DNA of 64,000 nt, taken from the NCBI GenBank assembly GCA_003248865.1, contig QFPK01000010.1, positions 62,001 to 126,000 of the forward strand. Reading direction: 5' to 3'. Under the pieces are notes generated by a model. The model searched no databases. It saw only the letters and a list, made by a program, of their open reading frames with translations, and was not told the DNA's origin. Below are positions 15,059 to 24,815 of this stretch, in pieces. Both the position numbers and the translations under genes were made by a program. Each line of letters begins with the position of its first letter. Within the stretch, counting starts at the first letter, position 1. Source of the stretch: Sphingomonas sp. Its GTDB lineage: Bacteria; Pseudomonadota; Alphaproteobacteria; Sphingomonadales; Sphingomonadaceae.

Positions 15059-16495
15059 TTACACCAACCCTGCGAGAACCTCCCGCACCACCGGCCCGCA
15101 CAGATCCTCGGCGATCAGCCCCGGCCCCAGCCGGTTGCCCAGTTCGCCGTGCACATAACAAGCAGCGGCCGCCGCCTCGAACCCGGGGACGCCCTGCGCC
15201 AGCAATCCCGTCACCAGCCCGGCCAGCACATCGCCCGATCCGGCGGTCGCCAGCCAGGCCGGAGCATTGGCGTTGATGGCCGTCCGCCCGTCCGGCGCGG
15301 CGATCACGCCGTCGGCGCCTTTCAGGATCACCACTGCCCCGGTCAGAGCGGCAGCAGCCCGCGCCCGCGCCAGCTTGTCGCCGGACAGCTCCGGAAACAG
15401 CCGCGCGAACTCGCCTTCGTGCGGTGTCAGCACCACGGGCCGCGCATGCCGCCGCACCAGCCGCGCGAGATGGTCTGCTTCGCCCGCGAACGCCGTCAGC
15501 GCATCCGCGTCCAGCACGAGCGGCTTGCCCGATTGCAGCGCCGCGCCCGCCACGCAACGCGCATCCGGCCCGGCGGCAGGACCCACACACAGCGCCTTCA
15601 CCTTCACATCGCTCGCCAACCGCCCGAACCCCTGCGCGTCGCCCTCGGCCAGCATCACGGCCGTCACATGGGCCGCCTGCACCAGCAGCGCGTCACGCGC
15701 GCCTACCAGCGTCACTGCCCCGGCGCCCGCCCGCAATGCCGCGGTCGCTGTCAGCCGCGACGCTCCGGTGTGAAGTGCCGGGCCGGACCACACCAGCACG
15801 CCGCCGCGCGCATATTTGTGGGTATCCGGCCCCGGCACCGGCAACTGCCACAGGCCGGGCGCGTTCAGGAACAGTTCCACCCCTTCCGGCGGGGGCAGGC
15901 CGATATCCGCCACTTGCAGCCGCCCGGTGTGCATCCGCCCAGGCAACAGCAGATGCCCCGGCTTGGGCGTATGGAAGGTCAGCGTCTCTGAGGCGCGGAT
16001 GGCTGGGCCGGGCACCGCCCCGCTGTCCGCATCCACGCCCGAGGGCACATCGATAGACAGGATCGGCACGCCCGACGCATTGGCCGCCTCCACCAGCCGA
16101 GCCGCCTCGCCCGCCAGAGGCCGCGCCAGCCCGATTCCGAACAGCGCGTCCACGATCAGATCGAATCCGAACGGATCGGCCTCTCCCACAGGTCCGCGCC
16201 ATTCGGCTGCCGCCCGCGCCGCATCGCCCACGGCTGGAGGCGCGCCCAGCGCCGCCACCTGCACGGCGAATCCGGCATCCGCCAGCAACCGCGCTACCAC
16301 ATAGCCGTCGCCGCCATTGTTGCCCGGCCCCGCCAGCACCAGCACCCGTCCGCCGGGCCGGGTGCGTGCGGCGGCCGCGCGGGCCACTTCGCCCGCCGCC
16401 CGCGTCATCAGTGAGAAACTGTCGCCGCCGCCTGCAAACCAGTCTGCCTCGGCGGCCCGCATCTGCGCTGCAGACAGGATGGCGCGCCGCTGCAT
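15059..16495 (-). CDS. nnr: Bifunctional NAD(P)H-hydrate epimerase / ADP-dependent dehydratase
   Basis: Nnr repairs hydrated NADH and NADPH. The N-terminal part (about residues 1-210, YjeF_N/NnrE) epimerises the R form; motif LVLAGPGNNGGDGYVVARLL and DALFGIG are visible. The C-terminal part (about 215-478, NnrD, ribokinase-like) dehydrates the S form with ADP; motifs are VLTPHEGEFARLFPE, ILKGADGVIAAPDG and LATAGSGDVLAGLVTGLLAQG. The 478-residue length fits the fused bacterial enzyme. It is convergent with the isomerase-like gene, three bases apart. The hypothetical gene 16503-16994 begins upstream on the same strand and ends seven bases before it, so the two are probably co-transcribed. Confidence 0.95.
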   Translation of the reverse strand: MQRRAILSAAQMRAAEADWFAGGGDSFSLMTRAAGEVARAAAARTRPGGRVLVLAGPGNNGGDGYVVARLLADAGFAVQVAALGAPPAVGDAARAAAEWRGPVGEADPFGFDLIVDALFGIGLARPLAGEAARLVEAANASGVPILSIDVPSGVDADSGAVPGPAIRASETLTFHTPKPGHLLLPGRMHTGRLQVADIGLPPPEGVELFLNAPGLWQLPVPGPDTHKYARGGVLVWSGPALHTGASRLTATAALRAGAGAVTLVGARDALLVQAAHVTAVMLAEGDAQGFGRLASDVKVKALCVGPAAGPDARCVAGAALQSGKPLVLDADALTAFAGEADHLARLVRRHARPVVLTPHEGEFARLFPELSGDKLARARAAAALTGAVVILKGADGVIAAPDGRTAINANAPAWLATAGSGDVLAGLVTGLLAQGVPGFEAAAAACYVHGELGNRLGPGLIAEDLCGPVVREVLAGLV

Positions 16496-16502
16496 CGCCG
16501 GT

Positions 16503-16994
16503 TCAGGCCGCCTTGCGCGCCTGCGCCCGCTGCCAATCGCGGGAGATCAGCTTTTCCTCGATCGCGGTGCGGGCCACCAACTCGCCGTCGCGGATCCACT
16601 GCCAGGTCCGCGCGCGCTTCTTGCCGCAGTCTGAAATCTGGATCATTTCATAGACATACAGTTCCGGGTCATCCGCCCGATGCCAATAGAGCACCAGCGT
16701 GCGCCCGTTGTCGTCCATCGGCAGCTCGGTCGCCCAGCCCTTGATCAGCTCATTGTCCCACCACAGCCGGCCTTCGCGGAACGTGGCTGGCAGGTCCACG
16801 CGCTGGTTGCGGCCGTCGGGCCAGTCGTAAATGTTGGTCTGCACATAGGCGAAGTCGCCGCCCTCGGGGAAACAGCACAGGACACGGCTCTTGTGTTCGT
16901 CCACCAGCTTCCCGGCGCTGTCATAGTGGCGATAGTTTCCGTCCCACACGCCTTCGTGCCGCGCCAGTCCTGCCAGTTGCTCCTTCAGCACCAT
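16503..16994 (-). CDS. Conserved hypothetical protein, DUF3598/lipocalin-like
   Basis: The 163-residue product (from ATG 16994) is rich in aromatic residues and beta-strand pattern: HEGVWDGNYRHYDSAGKLVDEHKSR, FAYVQTNIYDWPDGRNQRVDLPATF, LWWDNELIKGWATEL, LVLYWHRADDPELYVYEMIQIS and RTWQWIRDGELVARTAIEEKLIS. This resembles lipocalin-like beta-barrel families such as DUF3598, but I am not sure of the name. An alternative ATG two codons upstream (17000) sits only three bases from AGGAGG, too close; ATG 16994 lies nine bases away, so I chose it. No signal peptide is present. It is upstream of nnr and downstream of the rpmE terminator. Confidence 0.75.
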   Translation of the reverse strand: MVLKEQLAGLARHEGVWDGNYRHYDSAGKLVDEHKSRVLCCFPEGGDFAYVQTNIYDWPDGRNQRVDLPATFREGRLWWDNELIKGWATELPMDDNGRTLVLYWHRADDPELYVYEMIQISDCGKKRARTWQWIRDGELVARTAIEEKLISRDWQRAQARKAA

Positions 16995-17062
16995 GCCCAT
17001 GGTCCTCCTGTCGGTGGAACGCTGTCGGCCTTGTGGCGGGGAAGTGCAAGACGGCAGAACGG

Positions 17063-17098
17063 AAAACGGCCGCGCGGATCGCTCCGCGCGGCCGTTTT
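17063..17098 (-). terminator. Rho-independent terminator of rpmE, symmetric
   Basis: A perfect 16-bp stem (AAAACGGCCGCGCGGA with its complement) closes a four-base loop that reads GCGA on the minus strand. It starts 20 bases after the rpmE stop and ends in TTTTCC on the minus strand, with TTTTTC on the plus strand. It should work in both directions. It separates rpmE from the gene at 16503-16994. Confidence 0.85.
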
Positions 17099-17117
17099 TC
17101 AGCAAATGCCCTTGGGC

Positions 17118-17348
17118 TTACTTCTTCAGGCTGGTGAGCCCGCCGAAGCGCTTGTTGAACTTGGCCACGCGGCCGCCGTCCTGCAGCTTGGCGGCGCCGC
17201 CGGTCCAGGCCGGGTGGCTCTTCGGATCGATGTCGAGCGCCAGCGTGTCGCCTTCCTTGCCCCAGGTGGAGCGGGTTTCGAACACGGTGCCGTCCGTCAT
17301 CTGCACCTTGATGGTGTGATAGTCGGGGTGAATGCCAGCCTTGGCCAT
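17118..17348 (-). CDS. rpmE: 50S ribosomal protein L31, cysteine-free form
   Basis: The 76-residue protein matches bacterial L31 of the alphaproteobacterial type: [44 protein letters not shown] and [12 protein letters not shown]. It has no cysteine, so it is the zinc-independent form; the zinc form carries a CxxC pair. The ATG at 17348 is preceded by AAAGGATG with good spacing. An upstream extension of the frame has no L31 homology. The gene is single, with a strong terminator 20 bases after its stop. In several sphingomonads I recall rpmE next to fabZ; here the two are 9 kb apart. Confidence 0.96.
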   Translation of the reverse strand: MAKAGIHPDYHTIKVQMTDGTVFETRSTWGKEGDTLALDIDPKSHPAWTGGAAKLQDGGRVAKFNKRFGGLTSLKK

Positions 17349-17462
17349 GAAGAACATCCTTTGGTGAAGCGGCTGGTTCCGACCAGCCTTGAAGGCGCGC
17401 CCCATAGCCGTTCCGTCGCTTCCATGCAATCTCTGCCGCTGCGCGGCCGATACAACCCGCTT

Positions 17463-18338
17463 ATGCCAGATCGTCCCGCCCCTTCCCTCTGGCGCCTCGG
17501 CAGCGCCGTCATCTTCACTGCCAGTCTTTTCGCGCTGATCGCCGCGCGACGAGGCGGCGTAGGCAACCCCATCGTGATCGCGGAAGACGGCGGCCCCTAT
17601 CGCGTGCTGCAATTCCTCCGCATCCGGTTTCCGTTCGGCCCCCGGCTGACCACTATCGTAACCATTGATCGGCCGCACGGCACCCTGTCGCAATGGCTTA
17701 TGGAACGGCTGTTGGTCGCGCCAGCCGGCGATATGTTCGCAGTCGAGGAATCCGAGCTGATCGCCAACTCGTCCGGGGCGGACATGGCCGTCACGCTGAT
17801 CACAATGCTGGGCCACGAGCTGTTCTTCTCCACCGACAATGGATTCCCGACGACCAGCTATTCCGGCATCGACCCCGCCGCCCCGCTTGCGCTCCGGCAG
17901 GAACAGGAGATTGCCGATGCAGAGTGGGAAGAGGAAAAGCTCGACAATCCGGCCGCCCCGCGCCCTGTCGTCACCGGCAAATTCATCGACGACTATGGCG
18001 TCGGAAGCCTCCGGGTTTCGGGCTGGCTTGCCAACGGCGACATGGCGCTGACGGGCCGCGCACCGCTACTGTTCACCCGGCCCGGCCGCGACAGCTGGGT
18101 CAGCGGCGATCTCGAAGACTGGTGGGGTATCGTCAGCCCGGTGCCGCCCGGCGACCATTGGGCCTTTTCGGCGCGAGGGCCGGGCCCGCTGCCGCCGGCC
18201 TACGTGCTGGTGCCGATGCCGCCGAAGCAGCGCAACGTCACGCTAAACAACGGTCGAATCGTCATAGACGGCACCCCGGAGAGCGGTTTCGTGCCGATTC
18301 TTGCGCTGGATGGCCCCTATCAACCCCTGAACAGCTGA
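17463..18338 (+). CDS. Uncharacterised membrane-anchored protein
   Basis: The 291-residue product has one N-terminal hydrophobic segment ([23 protein letters not shown], about residues 8-30), probably a signal anchor, and a large exported or cytoplasmic domain with many acidic and aromatic residues. Segments such as FRDSW-like loops are not diagnostic; [26 protein letters not shown] and [25 protein letters not shown] suggest a beta-rich fold. I do not recognise the family. An alternative ATG at 17424 would add 13 residues ([13 protein letters not shown]) that look like leader rather than protein. The gene is divergent from rpmE and 57 bases before the liu operon, with no clear functional link. 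Confidence 0.7.
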   Translation: MPDRPAPSLWRLGSAVIFTASLFALIAARRGGVGNPIVIAEDGGPYRVLQFLRIRFPFGPRLTTIVTIDRPHGTLSQWLMERLLVAPAGDMFAVEESELIANSSGADMAVTLITMLGHELFFSTDNGFPTTSYSGIDPAAPLALRQEQEIADAEWEEEKLDNPAAPRPVVTGKFIDDYGVGSLRVSGWLANGDMALTGRAPLLFTRPGRDSWVSGDLEDWWGIVSPVPPGDHWAFSARGPGPLPPAYVLVPMPPKQRNVTLNNGRIVIDGTPESGFVPILALDGPYQPLNS

Positions 18339-18395
18339 AACCTACCCGGGAAAAGGGGTGCAATCGCATCGGCAATGGCTTAGGCGCCTTGGCCC

Positions 18396-19976
18396 ATGGG
18401 AGTGATCGGAACTGCTGTAGCCGCCGGCGCGGAGAGCGAGAGCAATCGCGCCGCGATGGCCGAACTGGTGCGCGAACTGCGCGCCCGCGCCGAAACCGTG
18501 GCCCTCGGCGGGCCGGAAACCGCGCGCCAACGCCATGTCGCACGCGGCAAGCTGCTGCCCCGCGAGCGGGTGGAGCGCGTGCTCGATCCGGGCACGGCCT
18601 TCCTCGAGATCGGCCAGTTCGCTGCCCATGATGTCTATGGCGAGGATGTGCCCGCCGCAGGCGTGATCGCCGGGATCGGCCAGGTCTCGGGCCGGCTGGC
18701 GATGATCGTCGCCAACGACGCCACCGTGAAAGGCGGCAGCTATTACCCCCTCACCGTGAAAAAGCACCTGCGCGCGCAGGAAATCGCCGCCCAGAACCGC
18801 CTGCCCTGCATCTATCTGGTCGATTCGGGCGGCGCCAATCTGCCCCGGCAGGACGAGGTCTTTCCCGATCGCGAACATTTCGGCCGCATCTTCTTCAACC
18901 AGGCCAATATGTCCGCCGCCGGAATCGCCCAGATCGCGGCCGTGATGGGCAGCTGCACCGCAGGCGGCGCCTATGTGCCCGCCATGGCGGACCAGTCCAT
19001 CATCGTGAAGGAACAGGGCACCATCTTTCTGGGCGGCCCGCCGCTGGTGAAGGCCGCGACCGGCGAGGATGTGACGGCCGAGGAACTGGGCGGCGGCGAT
19101 GTCCATGCCCGGCTGTCGGGCGTGGTCGATCATCTGGCAGAGGATGACGCCCACGCGCTGGACCTTGTGCGCCGGGCGCTGGAAACCGTGCCGCCGGGCG
19201 AAACCCCGGCCCGCGCCGAAGTGCAGCCCCCCAAATTCCCGGCGGAAGACCTGCACGCGCTCGTCCCCGTCGACACCCGCCATCCGGTCGACGTGCATGA
19301 GATCATCGCGCGCCTCGTGGACGGCAGCCGGTTCGATGCCTTTAAGCCGCTCTACGGCGCCACGCTCGTCACCGGCTTTGCCCATATCGACGGCTATCAG
19401 GTCGGCATCATCGCCAACAACGGCATCCTGTTTTCCGAAAGCGCGCAGAAGGGCGCGCACTTCATCGAGCTGTGCTGCCAGCGGAAGATCCCTTTGATCT
19501 TCCTGCAGAACATCTCCGGCTTTATGGTCGGCAAGGCTTATGAGAATGAAGGCATCGCCAAGCATGGCGCCAAGCTGGTGACGGCGGTGGCGACGGCTGC
19601 CGTGCCCAAGATCACCGTCGTGATCGGCGGCAGCTTCGGCGCCGGCAATTACGGCATGTGCGGCCGGGCCTATTCGCCCCGTTTCCTGTGGATGTGGCCC
19701 AATGCCCGCATCAGCGTCATGGGCGGCGAACAGGCGGCCTCGGTGCTCGCCACGGTAAAATCCGGCGGCTTCGCCGGCAAGAAGGAAGAGGAAGCCTTCA
19801 AGGCCCCCATCCGCGAGCAATATGAAAAGCAGGGCAATCCCTATTACGCCTCGGCACGGCTGTGGGACGACGGCATCATCGCCCCCGAAGACACCCGCAC
19901 CGTCATCGCACTGAGCCTCGCGGCAGCGCTGAACGCCCCCGTGCCCGAAACCCGCTTCGGTCTGTTCCGGATGTGA
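18396..19976 (+). CDS. liuB: Methylcrotonoyl-CoA carboxylase, carboxyltransferase (beta) subunit
   Basis: This subunit transfers CO2 from biotin to 3-methylcrotonyl-CoA, a step of leucine and isovalerate breakdown. The 526-residue product has the two crotonase-like halves of acyl-CoA carboxyltransferases, with [46 protein letters not shown] and [12 protein letters not shown] in the first half, and [27 protein letters not shown] and [38 protein letters not shown] in the second. The Arg-Gln-Asp and the NISGFMVG segments are those of methylcrotonyl- rather than propionyl-CoA carboxylases. It heads the operon liuB-liuC-liuD-liuA. No LiuR-type MerR regulator gene precedes it. Confidence 0.95.
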   Translation: MGVIGTAVAAGAESESNRAAMAELVRELRARAETVALGGPETARQRHVARGKLLPRERVERVLDPGTAFLEIGQFAAHDVYGEDVPAAGVIAGIGQVSGRLAMIVANDATVKGGSYYPLTVKKHLRAQEIAAQNRLPCIYLVDSGGANLPRQDEVFPDREHFGRIFFNQANMSAAGIAQIAAVMGSCTAGGAYVPAMADQSIIVKEQGTIFLGGPPLVKAATGEDVTAEELGGGDVHARLSGVVDHLAEDDAHALDLVRRALETVPPGETPARAEVQPPKFPAEDLHALVPVDTRHPVDVHEIIARLVDGSRFDAFKPLYGATLVTGFAHIDGYQVGIIANNGILFSESAQKGAHFIELCCQRKIPLIFLQNISGFMVGKAYENEGIAKHGAKLVTAVATAAVPKITVVIGGSFGAGNYGMCGRAYSPRFLWMWPNARISVMGGEQAASVLATVKSGGFAGKKEEEAFKAPIREQYEKQGNPYYASARLWDDGIIAPEDTRTVIALSLAAALNAPVPETRFGLFRM

Positions 19977-19978
19977 CG

Positions 19979-20752
19979 ATGCTGGACATCGCAACCGACA
20001 CACGCGGCCTCGCCCGCGTCACGCTGAACCGGCCCGAGAAGCACAATGCCTTCGACGCCGCGACCATCCTCGAACTCACCCGTGCCTTCGCGGCGCTGGG
20101 CGAGGATGCCGCTGTCCGCGCCATCCTGCTCTCCGGCAACGGCCCCAGCTTCTGCGCGGGCGCCGACGCCCGCTGGATGCGCGAGCAGGCGACGCTCGGC
20201 GAGGAGGAGAACCGGGCCGACGCCATGCGCCTCTCCGACATGCTGGCGACGATCAACGACTGCCCCAAGCCGGTGATAGCCATCGTGCACGGCAATGTGT
20301 TCGGCGGCGGGGTCGGCCTTGCCGCCTGCGCCGATATCGTGGTGGCGAAGCCTGACGTGCAGTTCCGCCTCTCCGAAGTGCGGCTCGGCCTCACGCCGGC
20401 CACCATCTCGCCCTTCGTGGTTGCAAAGATCGGGCAATCGCAGGCGCGCCGCTGGTTCCTGACCGCCGAGAGCTTCGGCGCGGAACAGGCACTGGCCATC
20501 GGCCTCGTCCATGCCGTGGGAGAGGATGTCGAGCATCTGGCCGAAGGCTGGTTCCAGAACCTTCTGCTGGGCGCGCCCGGTGCCATCGCCGACGCCAAGG
20601 CACTGATCCGCGACGTGGCGGACGCCACCATCAGCTATTCCCTGCGCGCCGATACTGCCGAGCGGATCGCCGCGCGCCGTGCCGGCGCCGAAGGCCGCGA
20701 AGGCCTCGCCGCCTTCCTGGACAAGCGCAAACCCGAATGGGGCCCCAAATGA
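19979..20752 (+). CDS. liuC: Methylglutaconyl-CoA hydratase (enoyl-CoA hydratase family)
   Basis: By position and sequence this is the hydratase that turns 3-methylglutaconyl-CoA into HMG-CoA in leucine catabolism. The 257-residue product has the crotonase core: VTLNRPEKHNAFD, FCAGADARWM (oxyanion hole), HGNVFGGGVGLAACADIVVA and FRLSEVRLGLTPATISPFV, where the Glu is a catalytic residue. Start choice is uncertain by two codons: ATG 19979, or GTG 19973, which would overlap the liuB stop as GTGA. It ends with an ATGA overlap with liuD, so expression is tightly coupled. The family is broad, and the assignment to methylglutaconyl-CoA rests mainly on the operon. Confidence 0.92.
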   Translation: MLDIATDTRGLARVTLNRPEKHNAFDAATILELTRAFAALGEDAAVRAILLSGNGPSFCAGADARWMREQATLGEEENRADAMRLSDMLATINDCPKPVIAIVHGNVFGGGVGLAACADIVVAKPDVQFRLSEVRLGLTPATISPFVVAKIGQSQARRWFLTAESFGAEQALAIGLVHAVGEDVEHLAEGWFQNLLLGAPGAIADAKALIRDVADATISYSLRADTAERIAARRAGAEGREGLAAFLDKRKPEWGPK

Positions 20753-22680
20753 AGAAGCTGCTGATCGCCAACCGGGGCGAGATCGCCTGCCGTATCATCC
20801 GCACCGCGCGGCGGATGGGGATCGCCACCGTCGCCGTCTATTCCGAGGCCGACGCCCACGCCCCCCATGTCGCCGCCGCAGACGAGGCCGTGTTGATCGG
20901 CCCGGCCCCGGCGCGCGACTCCTATCTGCTGCCCGAGAAGATCCTCGCGGCCGCGAAACAGACCGGCGCGGACGCCATCCACCCCGGCTACGGCTTCCTC
21001 AGCGAGAATGCCGACTTCGCGGAAGGCGTGCGCAAGGCGGGGCTGATCTTCGTCGGCCCGTCCGATCAGGCCATCCGCGTGATGGGCCTGAAGGACAGCG
21101 CGAAAACCAAGATGAAGACGGCGGGCGTGCCCGTGACCCCCGGCTACATGGGCGACGACCAGTCCCTGCCCCGGCTGGAGCGCATGGCCGAGATGATCGG
21201 CTATCCGCTGCTGATCAAGGCGGTCGCTGGCGGCGGCGGCAAGGGCATGCGCCCCGTGGCCGCGAAGTCCGAGTTCACCGAGGCCCTGCTCGCCGCCAAG
21301 CGCGAGGCAGCCGCCTCGTTCGGCAACGACGGCGTGATGCTGGAAAAGCTGATCGCCACCCCCCGCCATGTGGAAGTGCAGATCTTCGGGGACAGCCACG
21401 GCAACATCGTCCACCTGTTCGAGCGCGACTGCTCGCTGCAACGCCGCCACCAGAAGGTGATCGAGGAAGCCCCCGCCCCGGGCCTGTCGGACGAGCTGCG
21501 CCATGTGCTGGGCGTCGCCGCCGTCACGGCCGGGCACGCCATCGGCTATGAAAATGCGGGCACAGTGGAATTCATCCTGGACATGGACGACCGCGACGAA
21601 CGCGGCGACCCGAAATTCTACTTTATGGAGATGAACACCCGCCTGCAGGTGGAACATCCCGTCACCGAAGCCATCACAGGCCAGGACCTGGTGGAGTGGC
21701 AGCTTCGCGTCGCACGCGGTGAGATGCTGCCGCTGATGCAGGATGCGCTGGAATGCCGTGGCCATGCCGTGGAGGCCCGGCTCTATGCCGAAAACCCGGA
21801 CAAGGGCTTTCTTCCCTCCACCGGCACCCTCACGCGCCTGTCGTTCGGCCCCGGCGCCCGCATCGACACCGGCGTGGAACAGGGCGGTGAAGTCACCGTC
21901 CATTATGATCCGATGATCGCCAAGATCATCACCCACGCCCCCACCCGCGAGGAAGCGCTGGCGAAGCTGGTCGCCGCGCTGGACCGCACCCTGGTGGAGG
22001 GGGTCACCACCAATCGTGGCTTCCTCGCCCGGCTCGCCTCGCACCCGGCGTTCGTGGGCGGCGAAGTCGACACCGGCTTCATCGCCCGCCACGAAGCGGC
22101 CCTGTTCGAAGTCGCCCCGCCGCCCCCGGCCGTGATCGCCACCGCTGCCGCCAACTGGGCGACTGACGGCGACGGCAGCGCCGCGAACAGCCCCTTCGCC
22201 CGCCGTTTCCGGCTGAACCTGCCGCCCGTCAGCGCGTCCGCCTTCTGGCAGGAAGACGGCACCGAGCATCGCTTCACCAGCAGCCCGGATGGAATCCGGC
22301 TTGCGGGCGAGTTGCAGTCGCCTGCCCGCGATGTCGCCATCATCGCCATAGAAGGCGGCGTCGAAGCCCGCCGCCGGGGCCAGAGCTGGCGCTTCCTGGG
22401 CGAAAACCCGGCCTGGTCCGGCGCCAGCGCCTCGGGCCCGTCCGACGGCCAGATCATCAGCCCCATGCCCGGCAAGCTGATCGGCCTGTTCGTGAAGCCC
22501 GGAGACAAGGTGCAGACAGGCGACAGGCTCGCCGTGCTCGAAGCCATGAAGATGGAGCACCGACTGACCGCCCCCTTCGATGCCACGGTCGAATCTGTCT
22601 CTGCCGAAGCCGGCGCGCAGCTGGCCGAGGGCACCCTCCTCATCACCCTCGTCCGCCCCGATCAGGATAGCACACAATGA
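20749..22680 (+). CDS. liuD: Methylcrotonoyl-CoA carboxylase, biotin-containing (alpha) subunit
   Basis: LiuD carboxylates its own biotin with ATP and bicarbonate and hands it to LiuB. The 643-residue protein has an AccC-like half ([75 protein letters not shown]) and a C-terminal biotinyl domain with K601 in [11 protein letters not shown]. The middle region (about 450-570) is the subunit-interaction linker. I start at ATG 20749, inside the ATGA overlap with liuC, which gives the standard [10 protein letters not shown]; the ATG at 20737 adds four residues. The gene overlaps liuA by ATGA. The biotin comes presumably from the BioB pathway. Confidence 0.95.
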   Translation: MKKLLIANRGEIACRIIRTARRMGIATVAVYSEADAHAPHVAAADEAVLIGPAPARDSYLLPEKILAAAKQTGADAIHPGYGFLSENADFAEGVRKAGLIFVGPSDQAIRVMGLKDSAKTKMKTAGVPVTPGYMGDDQSLPRLERMAEMIGYPLLIKAVAGGGGKGMRPVAAKSEFTEALLAAKREAAASFGNDGVMLEKLIATPRHVEVQIFGDSHGNIVHLFERDCSLQRRHQKVIEEAPAPGLSDELRHVLGVAAVTAGHAIGYENAGTVEFILDMDDRDERGDPKFYFMEMNTRLQVEHPVTEAITGQDLVEWQLRVARGEMLPLMQDALECRGHAVEARLYAENPDKGFLPSTGTLTRLSFGPGARIDTGVEQGGEVTVHYDPMIAKIITHAPTREEALAKLVAALDRTLVEGVTTNRGFLARLASHPAFVGGEVDTGFIARHEAALFEVAPPPPAVIATAAANWATDGDGSAANSPFARRFRLNLPPVSASAFWQEDGTEHRFTSSPDGIRLAGELQSPARDVAIIAIEGGVEARRRGQSWRFLGENPAWSGASASGPSDGQIISPMPGKLIGLFVKPGDKVQTGDRLAVLEAMKMEHRLTAPFDATVESVSAEAGAQLAEGTLLITLVRPDQDSTQ

Positions 22681-23840
22681 CCATCCCCATGCTCCGCTTC
22701 AACCATGGCCCGGAACTGGAGATGCTGCGGGACAGCGTGCGCGCCTTCGCCGCGGCCGAAATCGCGCCGCGCGCTGACGAGATCGACCGCACAAACACCT
22801 TCCCGCGCGATCTCTGGCCGAAGCTGGGCGAACTGGGCCTCCACGGCATTACCGTGAAGGAAGAGGATGGCGGCGCCGGGCTCGGCTATCTCGCCCATGT
22901 GATTGCGGTGGAGGAAATCAGCCGCGCCTCCGCCTCGGTCGGCCTCAGCTATGGCGCCCATTCCAACCTCTGCATCAACCAGATCGCGCGCTGGGGCACG
23001 GCGGAGCAGAAGGCGCGCTACCTGCCGAAGCTGATCTCCGGCGAGCATGTCGGCAGCCTCGCCATGTCGGAGCCGGGGGCCGGATCGGACGTGGTCTCGA
23101 TGCGGCTGAAGGCCGAGAAGCGCAACGACCGCTATGTGCTGAACGGCAACAAATTCTGGATCACCAACGGCCCCCATGCCGACACGCTCGTGGTCTATGG
23201 CAAGACCGACCCCGAAGCCGGCCCGCGCGGCATCACCGCCTTCCTGATCGAGCGCGGCATGAAGGGTTTCTACACCGCGCAGAAGCTGGACAAGCTGGGC
23301 ATGCGCGGCTCCGACACCTGCGAGCTGATCTTCGAGGATACCGAAGTGCCGTTCGAGAATGTGCTGGGGCAGGAAGGCCGCGGCGTTCAGGTGCTGATGT
23401 CCGGGCTCGATTACGAACGCGTCGTGCTCTGCGGCGGGCCGCTGGGCATCATGCAGGCCGCGCTGGACGTGACGGTACCCTACATCCATGACCGCAAGCA
23501 GTTCGGCCAGCCCATTGGCCAGTTCCAGCTGATGCAGGGCAAGCTCGCCGACATGTATGTCGCGCTCAGCACCTCTCGCGCCTATGTCTATGCCGTGGCG
23601 GAAGCCTGCGATCGCGGCGAGACCGCCCGCAAGGATGCCGCCGGCGCCATCCTCTATTCCGCCGAAAAGGCCACCTGGATGGCGCTGGAAGCCATTCAGG
23701 CGCTGGGCGGCAACGGTTATATCAACGATACGCCCACCGGCCGCCTGCTGCGCGACGCGAAGCTGTACGAGATCGGCGCGGGCACGTCGGAAATCCGCCG
23801 CTATCTGATCGGCCGCGAGCTGTTCGAGGAAACCGCCTGA
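22677..23840 (+). CDS. liuA: Isovaleryl-CoA dehydrogenase
   Basis: This FAD enzyme oxidises isovaleryl-CoA to 3-methylcrotonyl-CoA, the step before LiuBD. The 387-residue product has the acyl-CoA dehydrogenase signatures [14 protein letters not shown] and [19 protein letters not shown], and ends with the [35 protein letters not shown] signature. The catalytic glutamate is E247 in [10 protein letters not shown], the helix-G position used by isovaleryl-CoA dehydrogenases and not the usual C-terminal one; the later position reads YEIG. The order liuB-liuC-liuD-liuA is unusual, since liuA often comes first. HMG-CoA lyase and CoA-transferase genes are not present here. The stop overlaps the proposed CTG start of the mobA-like gene. 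Confidence 0.95.
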   Translation: MTIPMLRFNHGPELEMLRDSVRAFAAAEIAPRADEIDRTNTFPRDLWPKLGELGLHGITVKEEDGGAGLGYLAHVIAVEEISRASASVGLSYGAHSNLCINQIARWGTAEQKARYLPKLISGEHVGSLAMSEPGAGSDVVSMRLKAEKRNDRYVLNGNKFWITNGPHADTLVVYGKTDPEAGPRGITAFLIERGMKGFYTAQKLDKLGMRGSDTCELIFEDTEVPFENVLGQEGRGVQVLMSGLDYERVVLCGGPLGIMQAALDVTVPYIHDRKQFGQPIGQFQLMQGKLADMYVALSTSRAYVYAVAEACDRGETARKDAAGAILYSAEKATWMALEAIQALGGNGYINDTPTGRLLRDAKLYEIGAGTSEIRRYLIGRELFEETA

Positions 23841-24352
23841 GCGGCACCCGCATCCTGGGCGCTATCCTCGCGGGAGGCCGCTCCAGCCGCTTCGGCACGG
23901 ACAAGGCACTGGCGCTGCACGAAGGTCGCCCGCTCATCGCGCATGTCGCCGACGCACTGGCCGTGCAGACCGACTCACTCGTCATCTGCGGCCGCAGCTG
24001 GGGTGGCCATCCTGCCCTGCAAGACCATCCAGCGCCCGGCCTCGGTCCTGTCGGGGGGCTTTGCGCGGCACTGCAACATGGCGCTCATCACGGCTTCAGC
24101 GAGGTCCTGCTGGCCCCCTGCGATCTGCTCGGAATTCCCGTTGAGACCGCCCGCACCTTGGCCCCCGCACCGGCTGTGGTAGATGGTCAATGGCTGTTAG
24201 GGTTATGGCCTGTTAACCTTTTACCGCAACTACAGTCACTTGCACTGACAGAAGGTGCAGTCCCTATGCGGCACTGGATCTATCTGGTCGGGGCAAGGCG
24301 GATACCGCTGCACGGCCTGCGCAACGTCAATCGGCCGGACGATCTGCCCTAA
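23837..24352 (+). CDS. mobA: Molybdenum cofactor guanylyltransferase-like protein, apparent CTG start
   Basis: MobA adds GMP to molybdopterin; the family belongs to the nucleotidyltransferases. The N-terminal signature [21 protein letters not shown] is clear, as is [13 protein letters not shown] and [11 protein letters not shown] (where Asp binds the metal). The protein is 171 residues, slightly short. The signature starts about six codons after the liuA stop. No ATG, GTG or TTG precedes it in frame within the local open stretch; the only suitable start is CTG 23837-23839, overlapping the liuA stop as CTGA. A start at the later ATG-like codon (23963) would delete the signature. No other molybdenum-cofactor genes are near, and coupling to leucine catabolism has no obvious reason, so the substrate should be seen as likely but not proven. 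Confidence 0.82.
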   Translation: MSGTRILGAILAGGRSSRFGTDKALALHEGRPLIAHVADALAVQTDSLVICGRSWGGHPALQDHPAPGLGPVGGLCAALQHGAHHGFSEVLLAPCDLLGIPVETARTLAPAPAVVDGQWLLGLWPVNLLPQLQSLALTEGAVPMRHWIYLVGARRIPLHGLRNVNRPDDLP

Positions 24353-24448
24353 TTCGTATGCAGGCGGCCCCGTTCCGTCGATTTTCTACAAGAAACCGTC
24401 ACGCATCTGCGCTAATGTTGCACTGCAACAGGGGCAAAGGATCGAGTC

Positions 24449-24577
24449 GTGCTGGACACTATTGACGCACTCGCTGCCTTGATCATGACGCCGAGTGGGC
24501 TGGCAGCCATCGGGCTGGCAACCGCAGCGGTCGTCTTCGTCCGCCGCACTGGCAACAAGCCGAAGCGCACGGACTAA
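24449..24577 (+). CDS. Putative small single-pass membrane peptide
   Basis: A 42-codon frame begins at GTG 24449 with AAAGGA seven bases upstream. It encodes an N-terminal MLDTIDALAALIMTPSG, one hydrophobic stretch (LAAIGLATAAVVFV) and a basic tail RRTGNKPKRTD, the layout of a small N-out/C-in membrane protein. I do not recognise the family. Codon third positions are GC-rich as in neighbouring genes. It lies alone in the 463-bp gap between the mobA-like gene and the amidohydrolase. The call is tentative and rests on the ribosome binding site and the membrane-peptide pattern. Confidence 0.4.
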   Translation: MLDTIDALAALIMTPSGLAAIGLATAAVVFVRRTGNKPKRTD

Positions 24578-24815
24578 ATCGTAGACCGGCGGGCGCAGGG
24601 GCAGCGCAAGCGCCGGTCAGATCGACGGACCCGGGCTAACCCACGATGGGCACGCCCGGCAGGCCGCTAGGGATTCATCCGGATCCGGCGTTTGTCGCCG
24701 TTCATCACGCGCAAATCCACTTCGCTGCCCTATCCTGTTCGCGCGGATTGCGCTTGTCTGATGGAATTCTCCGATTAGAAAATCGGCTGTCCGTCAGTGC
24801 AAAGGGTCTGCCTCC
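24578..24815. other. Intergenic region before the amidohydrolase gene
   Basis: Together with 24353-24448 this is the rest of the gap around the small peptide. It has a slightly lower GC content than the genes around it. A short hairpin (GCGCTTG-type near 24602-24616, CGCAAGCGCCGG) lies just after the peptide stop. The last 100 bases, which include TTGTCTGATGGAATTCTCCGA-like AT-richer sequence, presumably hold the promoter of the exported amidohydrolase. I see no RNA gene. Confidence 0.35.

Noticed and set aside
20635..22677. 680-codon open frame on the minus strand
   Set aside because: It mirrors liuD, has a His/Gly-rich composition typical of antisense frames and no recognisable domain.
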